DNA from: Comamonadaceae bacterium
GTDB taxonomy: Bacteria; Pseudomonadota; Gammaproteobacteria; Burkholderiales; Burkholderiaceae_C
Assembly (NCBI GenBank): GCA_947475685.1
Contig: CANJNC010000004.1
Span: forward strand, 1-64,000
Reading direction: 5' to 3'
DNA: 64,000 bases
Below the pieces are notes generated by a model. The model was not told the DNA's origin. It was given only the letters and a program-made list of their open reading frames with translations, and ran no database searches. Positions 26,252 through 35,026 of the stretch are shown piece after piece. The position numbers and the translations under genes were made by a program. Numbering within the stretch: the stretch's first letter is position 1; each line of letters starts with the position of its first letter.

Positions 26252-27180
26252 ACACCACTTGCAATGACTGCCTCGTAGTCCCTCAACGCCAAGTACTTAT
26301 TGACCTCTGTCAGAGGCGTTTTACCTGAACCATATTGCGTCCTAAGTTGAAGAACTGTTTTCATGCCTTCCAAAATGACCGCACCTTTTGGGGTAAGACC
26401 CGATCGAGGAGACAACAAACTGTTCATGACAGCGTCAACAACTGGCACTTGAATTTCCGGCATCTCTTGACGCAATAAAACCGCTGCAGCTGCTTTGTTT
26501 GCAGGGCTCAAAGTCCAGTCCAATCCTTGTAAGTATCCCTTGATAAACAAGCGGGTCAAGTCTGAGTGATCATTTAACCAACTTTGTCTGGCTGCCACAA
26601 TGCCACCTTGATAGACGGGGAAAGCCTCGGTACTTTGGCGCAGCACCTTAAAACCAGCGGCCTTGGCAATACTGGTAAAGGGCTCTATGGTGATGGTCCC
26701 TGCGTGCAGACCTTCTTTAACCGACTTCCATCTCTCAGGGGTTGCGCCCACTGCCACCCGATCGTAGTCAGTCATGGGCAGTCCCAATTGTTCCAGCATG
26801 GCATACAAAACAAATGCAAATCCCGTTCCAACTGCGTCTAAAGCCAAACTTTTCCCCTTGAGGTCTTGTGCTTGGTTGATACTGGCATGAACAACAGCGC
26901 TGAGTTCGACTTGGGTCGCACCCATGATCACTCTAAAGTCTGTGGGGTTTTCAAACTTGGCTGCACCTTGGCCCTCTTGGTAGGCCACGATGTTATCAAA
27001 GGCTGTAAAAGCAATATCAAACTCACCGGCCTGAAACGCTTGAAACTGATAGAGTGAACTGGGCGTCGTGGTCAATGAAACGTCCAAACCCAAGTTCAGG
27101 AAACACTTATTTTGAATTGCTGCAAACAAGGGCAAATTGGGAGAACCTGGAAAGGCAATGATCTTGATTGACTTGGTCAT
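26248..27180 (-). CDS. NMT1/THI5-like substrate-binding protein lacking a signal peptide
   Basis: A 310-residue protein with the NrtA/SsuA/THI5 periplasmic-binding fold: IKIIAFPGSPNLPLFAAIQ, FQAGEFDIAFTAFDNIVAYQ, LKGKSLALDAVGTGFAFVL, IKGYLQGLDWTLSP. The N-terminus MTKSIKIIAFPGS goes straight into the first beta strand. A TAA stands immediately before the ATG in the same frame, so no export signal can have been missed. It is the first gene of the molybdenum hydroxylase operon, overlapping the large subunit by 4 bases, and no ABC permease or ATPase is near. A cytoplasmic role (substrate delivery or an enzyme-like THI5 role) is possible but unproven. Confidence 0.85.
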   Translation of the reverse strand: MTKSIKIIAFPGSPNLPLFAAIQNKCFLNLGLDVSLTTTPSSLYQFQAFQAGEFDIAFTAFDNIVAYQEGQGAAKFENPTDFRVIMGATQVELSAVVHASINQAQDLKGKSLALDAVGTGFAFVLYAMLEQLGLPMTDYDRVAVGATPERWKSVKEGLHAGTITIEPFTSIAKAAGFKVLRQSTEAFPVYQGGIVAARQSWLNDHSDLTRLFIKGYLQGLDWTLSPANKAAAAVLLRQEMPEIQVPVVDAVMNSLLSPRSGLTPKGAVILEGMKTVLQLRTQYGSGKTPLTEVNKYLALRDYEAVIASGV

Positions 27181-27220
27181 TTAATAATTTAAACCATTGA
27201 ATTTGAGGACTCTATTGTAA

Positions 27221-27373
27221 TTAACAGTGCATCGTTGGCCTTGAATTTTTCCCTAAATTCCCAGCTTTTGTTTCCGTCAACAAAGGATTATGAGGGTTTA
27301 CGATGATGGCGCCTTGATCCTTGACCTCGTCAATAAACCGGTCAACAGGAGTAAACAGTTGGTGTTTGCACGA
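27221..27373 (-). pseudogene. Possible coding remnant between divergent operons
   Basis: The 306-base gap 27181-27486 lies between the molybdenum hydroxylase operon and a divergent Bug gene and must hold both promoters. On the minus strand a 50-codon open stretch reads protein-like (KHQLFTPVDRFIDEVKDQ, then GAIIVNPHNPLLTET) but has no start codon and I do not recognise it. It may be the tail of a deleted gene, or chance. Confidence 0.3.
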
Positions 27374-27486
27374 CTACTTCTCAGCATTTAAATGACTTAG
27401 GATCCATGCAGAAGTTGCTATTGAGGGACTTATTGATAAGACTCTAATTTAGCAGGATATTTACTTTTTTTGAAGATGGATCAGCC

Positions 27487-28476
27487 ATGGATTGTTTTAA
27501 TTCAAATCTCAAATCCGTTCTTAAATCCATTTTTTTTCTGGGTTTGATGAGCTTAATTTGCACCGGAATTGGGGCACAAACATATCCCAAAGCACCTGTA
27601 AGAGTCATCATTCCATTTCCCGTTGGAGGTGGGGTTGATGTGGCTGGAAGAATCCTTGCTCAACGACTGAGCGAGGCTCTTGCCAAACCCTTTGTCGTTG
27701 ACAACAGAGGAGGCGCAAACGGCAACATTGGCACTGAGATGGTTTCTAAATCGACCAACGATGGCATGACCTTGCTTTTCACGGGTGCGGGGTTTGTCAT
27801 CAATCCCAGTTTATATAAAAAAATACCTTACGATCCCATCAAGGAATTTGAACCCATCAGCCTGATGGCACTCGGTCCTAATGTATTGGTGGTTCACCCG
27901 TCTCTTGCAGTTCATTCAGTACAAGATTTGATAGCACTTGCAAAGGCTCAACCTGGTCGAATTGGTTTTGCAGGCTCTGGCAATGGCAGCACGCCACACC
28001 TGGCAGGCGTCTTGTTTAACAACTTGGCTGATACGCAATTGATCCATATCCCCTACAGAGGCTCTGGGCCAGCCATAAACGGCATCGTTGCAGGCGAAGT
28101 CCCCGTCATGTTCTTGCCAGCCATCAATGCAGGCCCTTTGATTGCAAGCGGACGCTTGCGTGGCTTAGCCGTCACTAGCAAAGACAGACTGAGCTCCTTG
28201 CCGGACCTCCCAACAGTTGCATCAAGTGGTTTGACTGGCTACGAATCAAGCCAGTGGTATGGTTTGCTTGCACCCAATGGAACGGCTAACGAGGTATTGA
28301 ATATACTCAATAAGCAAGTTCGTACCATTATGCAAACCGCAGAGATGCAACTGCGCATGAAAAGCGATGGCCTTATTCCAATTGGCAGCTCAAGAGAGCA
28401 ATTTGCAACCCACATCAAAACCGAGATCGATAAGTGGGCCAAGGTAATAGCAAGTTCAGGTGCAACTGTAGATTAA
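27487..28476 (+). CDS. Bug (TctC-like) substrate-binding protein
   Basis: A 329-residue receptor transcribed away from the molybdenum hydroxylase operon. The signal peptide FFLGLMSLICTGIGAQ is followed by YPKAPVRVIIPFPVGGGVDVAGR, DNRGGANGNIGTE, DGMTLLFTGAG, YDPIKEFEPISL, HIPYRGSGPA (Arg replacing the usual Lys) and a C-terminus WAKVIASSGATVD. The divergent arrangement makes shared regulation with the hydroxylase plausible, with this protein capturing the substrate and the hydroxylase oxidising it; inference only. Confidence 0.92.
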   Translation: MDCFNSNLKSVLKSIFFLGLMSLICTGIGAQTYPKAPVRVIIPFPVGGGVDVAGRILAQRLSEALAKPFVVDNRGGANGNIGTEMVSKSTNDGMTLLFTGAGFVINPSLYKKIPYDPIKEFEPISLMALGPNVLVVHPSLAVHSVQDLIALAKAQPGRIGFAGSGNGSTPHLAGVLFNNLADTQLIHIPYRGSGPAINGIVAGEVPVMFLPAINAGPLIASGRLRGLAVTSKDRLSSLPDLPTVASSGLTGYESSQWYGLLAPNGTANEVLNILNKQVRTIMQTAEMQLRMKSDGLIPIGSSREQFATHIKTEIDKWAKVIASSGATVD

Positions 28477-28636
28477 ATCAAAAAGCGACAAAGAAAAAAT
28501 CCTTGGAAACTCAATGCCCTTTTCTAGGCTTGAAAATTCAGAGGAGCTAGATACACTCATTAAATACATTCAAAAAATGTCAATTAAGAATTAATCTTAA
28601 TTTGACACTCAAACTTTTCATTGAATTATTGATTAG

Positions 28637-29263
28637 TTATTTCAACGCTACTGAAAAACCACGCTGGACTGCAGGTCTCGCCATCAAGCCCTCGTACCAG
28701 CGCTTGACATTGGGGAAGTCTGCCAGATCAACTTGGTGACGTTCATGGCGCCAGACCCAACCAAGGACGGCAAAATCAGCGATGGAGAGCTCAGTTGCAA
28801 AAAACTCCACTGCACTTAATCGTTTATCCATCACACCATAAAGGCGACGAGTCTCTTTCATAAAGCGAGGTAGCGCGTAACGCTTATCGGCATCGTCACT
28901 CAATCCCAAAAAATGATGCACTTGTCCAGGCATGGGGCCAAACCCACCCATTTGAAACATCAACCATTCAAAGGTAGATACTCGATTGGAGCCAGTTTTT
29001 GGTAAAAATTTCCCAGTTTTTTCAGCCAAATAAATCAAAATTGCACCCGACTCAAAAACACTGATTTCTTTGCCTTCATAGCCCTCAGAATCTATGATGG
29101 CTGGTATCTTGTTGTTGGGACTGATTTTTAAAAAATCAGGATTGAATTGCTCATCCTTGGTGATATTGATGAATTTGACCTCATAAGGCAAATTCATTTC
29201 CTCAAGTGCGACAGATATTTTTCTACCATTGGGTGTATCAAAGGCATAGAGTTGAATGCTCAT
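28637..29263 (-). CDS. Glutathione S-transferase, YfcG/YghU (Nu-class) type
   Basis: A 208-residue GST. The start is the ATG at 29263, preceded by GAGG; upstream codons in frame are ignored. The thioredoxin-like N-domain has LYAFDTPNGRKISVALEE, ISPNNKIPAIID and SVFESGAILIYLAEKTG. The C-domain begins with MFQMGGFGPMPGQVHHFLG, the signature of the Nu-class disulfide-bond oxidoreductases such as YfcG, which bind two glutathiones and lack a classical Ser/Tyr. It is the last gene of the nine-gene catabolic operon and may protect against or reduce a reactive intermediate. Confidence 0.88.
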   Translation of the reverse strand: MSIQLYAFDTPNGRKISVALEEMNLPYEVKFINITKDEQFNPDFLKISPNNKIPAIIDSEGYEGKEISVFESGAILIYLAEKTGKFLPKTGSNRVSTFEWLMFQMGGFGPMPGQVHHFLGLSDDADKRYALPRFMKETRRLYGVMDKRLSAVEFFATELSIADFAVLGWVWRHERHQVDLADFPNVKRWYEGLMARPAVQRGFSVALK

Positions 29264-29298
29264 ATTTTTTTCCTCAAAGAAAGTGGTTAATTGCAAGA

Positions 29299-29730
29299 TT
29301 ATGTAACGAAAATCGGCTTGGAGGTTTTAGACAACAGCAACCAGCTTCCGCTTGAATCCTTAGTGAAAGTGTCTACGTACTTTAAAATGGACAGTGGCAG
29401 CATTGGAGCTGGCTCGTTTGACGGCTCTTCGCGATCGCAGCGGTAAACCATAGTGAGATACGTTGCACTTGCACTTTGATGATCGATGATGCTTATAACC
29501 ACATTTTGAACCATATGTGCTGTCACACGACCAACGGGACGATCAAGCAGGGCCTCTAAAACACAAGCAGGACCTACCAATTGCTTTCCTTGTCGATGCC
29601 ATATACCATTTAGAGCAAACAAACTCGAAACCGCCTGGAAATCCGAACTGTCAAGTGACATATAAAAAGAATGAATTGCCTGCTGGCACTCCATCATTGA
29701 AATTGTTTTGTCTAATTGATTCATGACCAT
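29299..29730 (-). CDS. SnoaL/NTF2-like protein
   Basis: A 143-residue alpha+beta cone-fold protein: AIHSFYMSLDSSDFQAVSSLF, NGIWHRQGKQLVGPACVLEAL, TAHMVQNVVISIIDHQSASA, ATYLTMVYRCD and a final SWLLLSKTSKPIF. This matches the pattern of small SnoaL-like enzymes or ring-hydroxylating dioxygenase beta-type proteins. The ATG overlaps the FAH stop as TAATG, so the genes are translationally coupled. NTF2-like proteins act as isomerases, dehydratases or hydrolases; the reaction here is unknown but presumably serves the same pathway as the FAH and LigB-like genes. Confidence 0.75.
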   Translation of the reverse strand: MVMNQLDKTISMMECQQAIHSFYMSLDSSDFQAVSSLFALNGIWHRQGKQLVGPACVLEALLDRPVGRVTAHMVQNVVISIIDHQSASATYLTMVYRCDREEPSNEPAPMLPLSILKYVDTFTKDSSGSWLLLSKTSKPIFVT

Positions 29731-30512
29731 TACAACTCTCTAATAAATTTATTTTCTAAGTGACCTAAACCACTGATTTCAATATCAACTGCATCACCCG
29801 AAATCAAATCTGGAGATGCTCCATCAGTCCCCATCCAAACCACATCACCAGGCCAAAGAGTTAAATACTTTGTCATCTCAACCAGAAATGTGGGGACATT
29901 AAAAATCATCGCATTTGTTTTGTAAACAGTTTTTACCACACCATTGACCTTCACCGTCGTAACAGCCTCATCAGGCACAAAATCGGTATCAATCCAAGGC
30001 CCCATGGGCTTGAAGGTATCTGTATTTTTACTACGCCAAAAAGTCCGATCTGAGCGCTGCCAAGTGCGCTCGCTCACATCATTTCCAATGGTATAACCCA
30101 AAACACATGACAATGCATTTTCAAGCGTGAGGTGCTTAGCTTGTTTGCCAATTACAACCACCAACTCCCCTTCATAGTGAATCTTCTCAGTGGCATCTTT
30201 AGGAATAATTACATTTTCCATATGCGCAATCAAAGCATTGTTGGCACGATATCCAATATCAGCCTTTGAAGGCAGCACGGGTTCAATACCTTGCTTTTTG
30301 GCTGACTCAATCACATGTTCTGAATAGTTCAATCCAGCACAATAAAAAGTTCTTGGCAAGACGGGAATTTCGATTTTAACTTTATCAATATCTATAAAAA
30401 TTGCCTCTTCCTTGAAACCATTAAAGGGGTCCCCTAAAACTTGCTGAATTTTGTCTCCCCGAATAATTCCATAATGTGTAACTTGATTAAATGTATAACG
30501 AATCCAACGCAT
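29730..30512 (-). CDS. Fumarylacetoacetate hydrolase family protein
   Basis: A 260-residue FAH-fold enzyme. The N-terminal cap (WIRYTFNQVTHYGIIRGDKI) is followed by the catalytic domain with FYCAGLNYSEHVIESA, KIHYEGELVVVIGKQAKH (metal-binding Glu), GYTIGNDVSERTWQRSDR and LWPGDVVWMGTDGASP. Members hydrolyse C-C bonds of acylpyruvates or act as hydratases, isomerases or decarboxylases at the end of aromatic meta-cleavage pathways. It lies between Bug and SnoaL genes in the nine-gene operon. With the LigB-like dioxygenase two genes upstream it suggests degradation of a ring-cleavage product. Confidence 0.9.
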   Translation of the reverse strand: MRWIRYTFNQVTHYGIIRGDKIQQVLGDPFNGFKEEAIFIDIDKVKIEIPVLPRTFYCAGLNYSEHVIESAKKQGIEPVLPSKADIGYRANNALIAHMENVIIPKDATEKIHYEGELVVVIGKQAKHLTLENALSCVLGYTIGNDVSERTWQRSDRTFWRSKNTDTFKPMGPWIDTDFVPDEAVTTVKVNGVVKTVYKTNAMIFNVPTFLVEMTKYLTLWPGDVVWMGTDGASPDLISGDAVDIEISGLGHLENKFIREL

Positions 30513-30527
30513 GATGAATTGCCCTCC

Positions 30528-31499
30528 TTAGTCTAAAGATATTTGAGCTGACTTGATAACATTACCCCATTTCTGCCGTTCATTTCTTAAAAAATCAGCG
30601 GCTTGCTCAACACTTCCTCCAGCAGGATCTGCTCCAGCTGAAAGTAGTTTTTTTCGAACATTTGGATCTTGAAGCATTTGCTCTAAAGATAAATTAATTT
30701 TTTGAATTATTAAATTCGACGTACCAGCTCTTACAAATACACCGAACCAACTAGAAGCTGTAAAGCCCGTTAATCCAGACTCCTCAAATGTGGGAACTTT
30801 TGGAAGGGTTGGCGAGCGCTTGAGTGAACCAATTGCTATTGCTTTCACAGCTCCAGAATTAATTGGCTGGGTCATACTCGAGGACAATGAAAACATCATT
30901 TGCACATTTCCACCTATTAAATCAGTCGTCGCCTGAGCATTTCCTTTGTAAGGAACATGCACGATGTCAATTTGAGCCGTTCGCTTTAATAACTCACCTA
31001 CAACATGTGAACTGCTTCCAATACCATTGGTAGAGGCATAGTTCAATTGTCCAGGCTTTGTTTTTGCCAAAGTGATAAGCTCTTGTAAATTATTTGCTGA
31101 AACACCATTATTAACTACAAGGATATATGCAGGAGCAGCAATAATATCCACAGGGATAAAGTCTTTTTCGTGATCAAAAGGCGTGTGTTTATATAAATAA
31201 GGTCCCATCGCCATCATGCTTTGTGAACCAATTGCCATCGTATGACCATCCGGATCGGCTCTTAATAAGGCCTGGAAGGCTTGATTGCCCCCGGCTCCGG
31301 GCAAATTATCAACCACAACGGATTGATTTAAACTTTTAGTTAAAAAATCAGCGACAAGTCTTCCAATGAAATCAGTGGGTCCAGCCGCCGTTGCAGGTAC
31401 AAAAATCTTAATTACTTTGTTTGGATATGCTAGATTTTGCGCTTTAACAAGGCTCGCTATCAAAAGACAAAAAACGATAAGGATTATTTTAATTTTCAT
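30528..31499 (-). CDS. Bug (TctC-like) substrate-binding protein
   Basis: A 323-residue receptor, one of two inside the nine-gene catabolic operon. The signal peptide LIVFCLLIASLVKAQ is followed by YPNKVIKIFVPATAAGPTDFIGR, DNLPGAGGNQAFQ, PDGHTMAIGSQSMMAM, FDHEKDFIPVDI and HVPYKGNAQ. The ligand loop ATAAGPTD differs from the PFPPGTATD of its operon mate, so the two probably bind different molecules. Codon use is visibly AT-richer than in most neighbours. Confidence 0.92.
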   Translation of the reverse strand: MKIKIILIVFCLLIASLVKAQNLAYPNKVIKIFVPATAAGPTDFIGRLVADFLTKSLNQSVVVDNLPGAGGNQAFQALLRADPDGHTMAIGSQSMMAMGPYLYKHTPFDHEKDFIPVDIIAAPAYILVVNNGVSANNLQELITLAKTKPGQLNYASTNGIGSSSHVVGELLKRTAQIDIVHVPYKGNAQATTDLIGGNVQMMFSLSSSMTQPINSGAVKAIAIGSLKRSPTLPKVPTFEESGLTGFTASSWFGVFVRAGTSNLIIQKINLSLEQMLQDPNVRKKLLSAGADPAGGSVEQAADFLRNERQKWGNVIKSAQISLD

Positions 31500-31519
31500 T
31501 GGTGAATCTCTGTTTTAAT

Positions 31520-32587
31520 TCATTCAAAGTAAACAAATACTTTATTCGCCTGAAATAAATAGGTATCAACATAATCTTGCAACACTGGTTTTTTATTTAG
31601 AAATGACATTGCACCCATTAAAGGCATCCAATTGAGAATTTCATGTTGACCAGCATTTTCAATCGTTTGACGACTTAGCTTTTTCCAGTACTCATAATCA
31701 CCCTCAAGCAAAGACTTCAACAGTTTTTTATCAGAGTCGTGATCTGGAATGATATTTTGTGAGTTGGAAGATAGGCTAGCATGAGACCAACTGGCAGATG
31801 CTATGAGCGCTACACTGTACTCACTCTCAAGAATTATTTTCGCAAGTTTCTCGCCCAAATCCATGCACAGTCTATTGGAGGGCGCTGGGGGGTCGGGCAT
31901 CCCATCTTGGGCAACCGAATCAAACAAAAAAGCCCTGCTCCTTCCTCTTGTTCTAATGACATCGCTGCCATATGAATTGATCTGAAATGGAATGATAGGG
32001 TAAGGAAACCCCTTTAAATCAAAATCTAAATAAAGGGCCGTATTTTGAAAGGCTTGTGGCAAGGATTCTTGATGCAAAAGACGATATGCATACGGAATAG
32101 GAAAATCTAGGCTCAACAATTGAGTTGCCAAATATTTTGCCCCTTCACGATGACCCCTCAATTTCAATTCCCAATCATTTGGTAAACCCCATGTATTTCC
32201 ATTTTTACCATACCTTGCATTGACCCATGGCTTTGTTATAAAAGGATCATCTAATCCAAAAATACAAAATGGAGGAATGATATCTTCTTGGAAATTTTCG
32301 TATTGATCATCACCAAAAACAATGACAAAGTCTGGATTAAATTGATCCAAGATTTCTCTTTGTTTTCTAAAACACTCTATCTGCCGATTCCTATGTGCCA
32401 CCGACGCAGCATGTCCATGATCCTCACCGAGCTCTTGCAGCATAGCCAAGGGCCAATTGGACTTATCTTGGTAAAAAGCGGAAGCATTTTTAGCACTCAA
32501 AGCTTCGTCAAACATTTTCATGCTACCCCCAGGAGGCAAGAGCAAGGGAGGACTATGCGTGTTTCCCAACCCAAGAATTCTCCCCAT
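31520..32587 (-). CDS. LigB-type class III extradiol ring-cleavage dioxygenase
   Basis: A 355-residue protein of the class III extradiol dioxygenase (LigB/MEMO) superfamily. A metal-ligand His is expected in the N-terminal LGLGNTHSPPLLLPPGG. Further elements are FVIVFGDDQYENFQED, YAYRLLHQESLPQAF, PFQINSYGSDVIRTRG and a C-terminal ALIASASWSHASLSS. LigB-type enzymes open catecholic rings with Fe(II) and O2; the family also includes nonclassical members. It is flanked by a Bug gene (20 bases) and a PEP-mutase-like gene (47 bases) in the catabolic operon. The aromatic substrate is not identified, and divergence from LigAB is considerable. Confidence 0.82.
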   Translation of the reverse strand: MGRILGLGNTHSPPLLLPPGGSMKMFDEALSAKNASAFYQDKSNWPLAMLQELGEDHGHAASVAHRNRQIECFRKQREILDQFNPDFVIVFGDDQYENFQEDIIPPFCIFGLDDPFITKPWVNARYGKNGNTWGLPNDWELKLRGHREGAKYLATQLLSLDFPIPYAYRLLHQESLPQAFQNTALYLDFDLKGFPYPIIPFQINSYGSDVIRTRGRSRAFLFDSVAQDGMPDPPAPSNRLCMDLGEKLAKIILESEYSVALIASASWSHASLSSNSQNIIPDHDSDKKLLKSLLEGDYEYWKKLSRQTIENAGQHEILNWMPLMGAMSFLNKKPVLQDYVDTYLFQANKVFVYFE

Positions 32588-32634
32588 GATGACAATCTCC
32601 TTAAAAGCTGATTAATCGACCTAAAGTGATGAGA

Positions 32635-33495
32635 TTACTCACCGGTAGTTTTACGCTCTATGTTTAATAATTTGGGTAAATCGCAGGTCATGTGCGCACG
32701 TTTGAGTTGAGCTCCCGGACCTCCATCCTCTAGGAATGGATCAGAAATACCGTTATACAAGCACTCATAGGACTGTCTAACTGCCTTGTACATTGCCGCA
32801 AATGCTGAACCTGAAGAGGCAGCCAATTTGAAACCCAAGGAATTCAAATCCTCTTTACTCATCCCAAAATTAGCAAATCCGTCACCAGGTGCAAAAATCA
32901 TTAAAGGCTTTGGCAACCTTTCGCCAAGGATCCTAATTTCCTCTGGGGTTCGAGTATGCACAAAAAGCATGTCAGCTCCTGCCTTATGAAATATTTCAGC
33001 ACGGCGCAATGCATCGTCCATTCCAGTCAATCGCAAAGCGTTTGTTCTAGCAATGATTAGGGTTTTGGGATTGGTACGCGCTGCTTTTAATTCATTGATT
33101 TTTTGAACCATCAGTTCCGGCTCAATCAATCGTTCTATGCCAATGTGGTGATGAACTCTTCTGGGTAAATATTGATCCTCTACTTCAAGCGCTTCATAAC
33201 CAGCGGCCTCAGAAATCATCATGGTTCTATGCATATGTACTGGGTCACCCCAACCACCTCCAGCATCTAAAATCAAAGGCAATGGGCTGACTGATTTCAT
33301 ATCCAACGCCAACTGCGCCATTTCATGCACGGTAATATTGGCCTCAGTCACACACTTTAGCCAGCCCAAGGATCCTCCGCTGACATAACCAGCTTTAAAA
33401 CCAGTATCTTGAGCCAACTTGGCCATTATGGGATTCAAAACAACGGGGGCAACGACAAGTTCATTGCCGTCAATTAAACTTTTTAGAGTTTCCAA
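32635..33495 (-). CDS. Isocitrate lyase/PEP mutase superfamily enzyme
   Basis: A 286-residue TIM-barrel enzyme: VVAPVVLNPIMAKLAQDTGF, AGYVSGGSLGWLK, LILDAGGGWGDPVHMHRT (metal-binding acidic residues), ALEVEDQYLPRRVHHH, LIIARTNALRLTGMDDAL and GADMLFVHTRTPEE. The active-site loop reads LPRRVHHH where isocitrate and methylisocitrate lyases have KKCGH/KRCGH, so it is not a canonical lyase. It is closer to the oxaloacetate-decarboxylase/2,3-dimethylmalate-lyase-like group. In this operon it probably cleaves or decarboxylates a C4-C6 diacid. Confidence 0.85.
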   Translation of the reverse strand: METLKSLIDGNELVVAPVVLNPIMAKLAQDTGFKAGYVSGGSLGWLKCVTEANITVHEMAQLALDMKSVSPLPLILDAGGGWGDPVHMHRTMMISEAAGYEALEVEDQYLPRRVHHHIGIERLIEPELMVQKINELKAARTNPKTLIIARTNALRLTGMDDALRRAEIFHKAGADMLFVHTRTPEEIRILGERLPKPLMIFAPGDGFANFGMSKEDLNSLGFKLAASSGSAFAAMYKAVRQSYECLYNGISDPFLEDGGPGAQLKRAHMTCDLPKLLNIERKTTGE

Positions 33496-33532
33496 AATCT
33501 TCTCGCTTGTAAAATCATATTGAACAATTGTC

Positions 33533-34501
33533 CTAGTCTGGCGTAATGCCAGCAGTGCTGATTACCTCAGACCACTTTTTTATCTCTTTTGCCATGTGTT
33601 CAGAAAAAACCTTCCCATTTCCCTTAAAAGGCTCGATGCCTTGATGAAAGAGTTGCTCTCTGACTTCTGCTGAATCCAAGGACTTATCAAGTAAATTAAA
33701 CAACAATTTAAGTATAGGCTCAGGTGTACCAAAAGGCGCCACCAAACCAAACCAAATTCTGGTGTCATAACCTTTAACACCTGTTTCTGAGACCGTTGGT
33801 AGTTCAGGTGCAATTTTTGAACGATCCAGGCCGGTGGTTGCAAGGGCCTTGAGTTTTCCAGCCTTGATAAAGGGCAACACGGTTGATGCAGGAGCAAACA
33901 TCACGGGCACTCCGCCTGAGAGCAAATCCGTTGTTGCTTGCGCACTTCCTTTGTAGGCCACGTGTACCATTTTTGAATTGGTTGCCATACCAAACAACTC
34001 CCCAGCCAAATGAGACATGGTTCCATTTCCTGAAGAGGCAAAAAAAATAGACCCTGGTTTATTTTTAATCAGGGCCGTCAAATCCGAAACGCTTTGAATT
34101 CCCAATGAGGGATGAACAACTAAAATACTAGGTACGCTGACAGCCAAGCCAATGGGCGAAAAGTCCTTCATGATATCGATTGGGACACTCTTTAAAAGAG
34201 ACGGATTGACAGAGTTGGTGTTGCCAGCCATGAACAAGGTATAGCCATCAGGTGCAGATTTGGCCACCATTTGGGCGGCAATATTGGTACCCGCTCCAGG
34301 CTTGTTGTCAACAATGAATGGCCGGCCCAAGTCCTCAGACATTTTATTGACAACAATCCGTGTTGCCACATCGGTAGCTGTCCCAGGGGGAAAGCCAATA
34401 ACGACTCGAATGGGCTTGTCTGGGTAAACAGCATGAACTTGATTGAAGCTCAAAAGAATAAAGAAGGCTAAAAAATTAAATACAAGCATTAAACAGCGCA
34501 T
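33533..34501 (-). CDS. Bug (TctC-like) substrate-binding protein
   Basis: A 322-residue receptor beginning at the ATG at 34501, preceded by AAGGAT; an in-frame TTG eleven codons upstream is less likely. The signal peptide VFNFLAFFILLSFNQVHA precedes YPDKPIRVVIGFPPGTATDVATR, DNKPGAGTNIAAQ, PDGYTLFMAGNT, IDIMKDFSPIG and HVAYKGSAQ (Ala replacing the usual Pro before Tyr). It ends WSEVISTAGITPD. It lies 5 bases from the carboxymuconolactone-decarboxylase gene and upstream of the PEP-mutase-like gene, firmly inside the catabolic operon. Confidence 0.92.
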   Translation of the reverse strand: MRCLMLVFNFLAFFILLSFNQVHAVYPDKPIRVVIGFPPGTATDVATRIVVNKMSEDLGRPFIVDNKPGAGTNIAAQMVAKSAPDGYTLFMAGNTNSVNPSLLKSVPIDIMKDFSPIGLAVSVPSILVVHPSLGIQSVSDLTALIKNKPGSIFFASSGNGTMSHLAGELFGMATNSKMVHVAYKGSAQATTDLLSGGVPVMFAPASTVLPFIKAGKLKALATTGLDRSKIAPELPTVSETGVKGYDTRIWFGLVAPFGTPEPILKLLFNLLDKSLDSAEVREQLFHQGIEPFKGNGKVFSEHMAKEIKKWSEVISTAGITPD

Positions 34502-34539
34502 TGCATAAATCCTTTTTGGCAAAATATTGAACAAAAGAA

Positions 34540-34983
34540 TTAAGCTTTTTCTCTTTTCACCAGCTCAGCCAAAATATCCGCACCACGATTTGCAGCGGGT
34601 AGGCCACGAAACAAATAACACATACTGATCATTGCTTGGAGCTCTTCCCAACTGGCCCCAGCACGCCTAGCAGCAACGCCATGCGTTGTCGCCGCATCGT
34701 TCATGTCCATCAACAACATCCCAAAAATCATCAACTGCACGGTCTTTTGATCAAAGCATTTCGGGTACATGGCATGAGTTCTTGCTTGTTCTTGCAAATC
34801 AAGCATTTTGGGATCCAAAGCCCCTGTCACAGCAAATCTAGACTGAATGCGCGGTGGAACAAAGCCCAAAAGTTCTTTATAAATTTCACCCCTTTTTTCA
34901 ACTGAATCTTGCCCCTCAAGGTATGGGCCAATGGATTCTTTGATTGAGCTTAAATCTACTGGTTGGGTTTGTGATGAACTCAT
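34540..34983 (-). CDS. Carboxymuconolactone decarboxylase (CMD/AhpD-fold) family protein
   Basis: A 147-residue all-helical CMD-domain protein: RGEIYKELLGFVPPRIQSRF, MLDLQEQARTHAMYPKCF, LMIFGMLLMDMNDAATTHGVAARRAGASWEEL. In the AhpD branch a CxxC replaces the DAATTHG region; here only a lone Cys (YPKCF) occurs upstream, so a peroxidase role is unlikely and a decarboxylase/lactonase-like role is preferred. It is second in the operon, between the TPP enzyme and a Bug gene. The substrate is likely a carboxylated lactone or keto acid (inference). Confidence 0.85.
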   Translation of the reverse strand: MSSSQTQPVDLSSIKESIGPYLEGQDSVEKRGEIYKELLGFVPPRIQSRFAVTGALDPKMLDLQEQARTHAMYPKCFDQKTVQLMIFGMLLMDMNDAATTHGVAARRAGASWEELQAMISMCYLFRGLPAANRGADILAELVKREKA

Positions 34984-35026
34984 TGAAATTGACTTTATAA
35001 AATAAATGAAATAATGAACTTAGAAA

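Noticed and set aside
32635-33495. Isocitrate or methylisocitrate lyase
   Set aside because: The KKCGH/KRCGH catalytic loop is replaced by RRVHHH, so a canonical lyase call is not supported.
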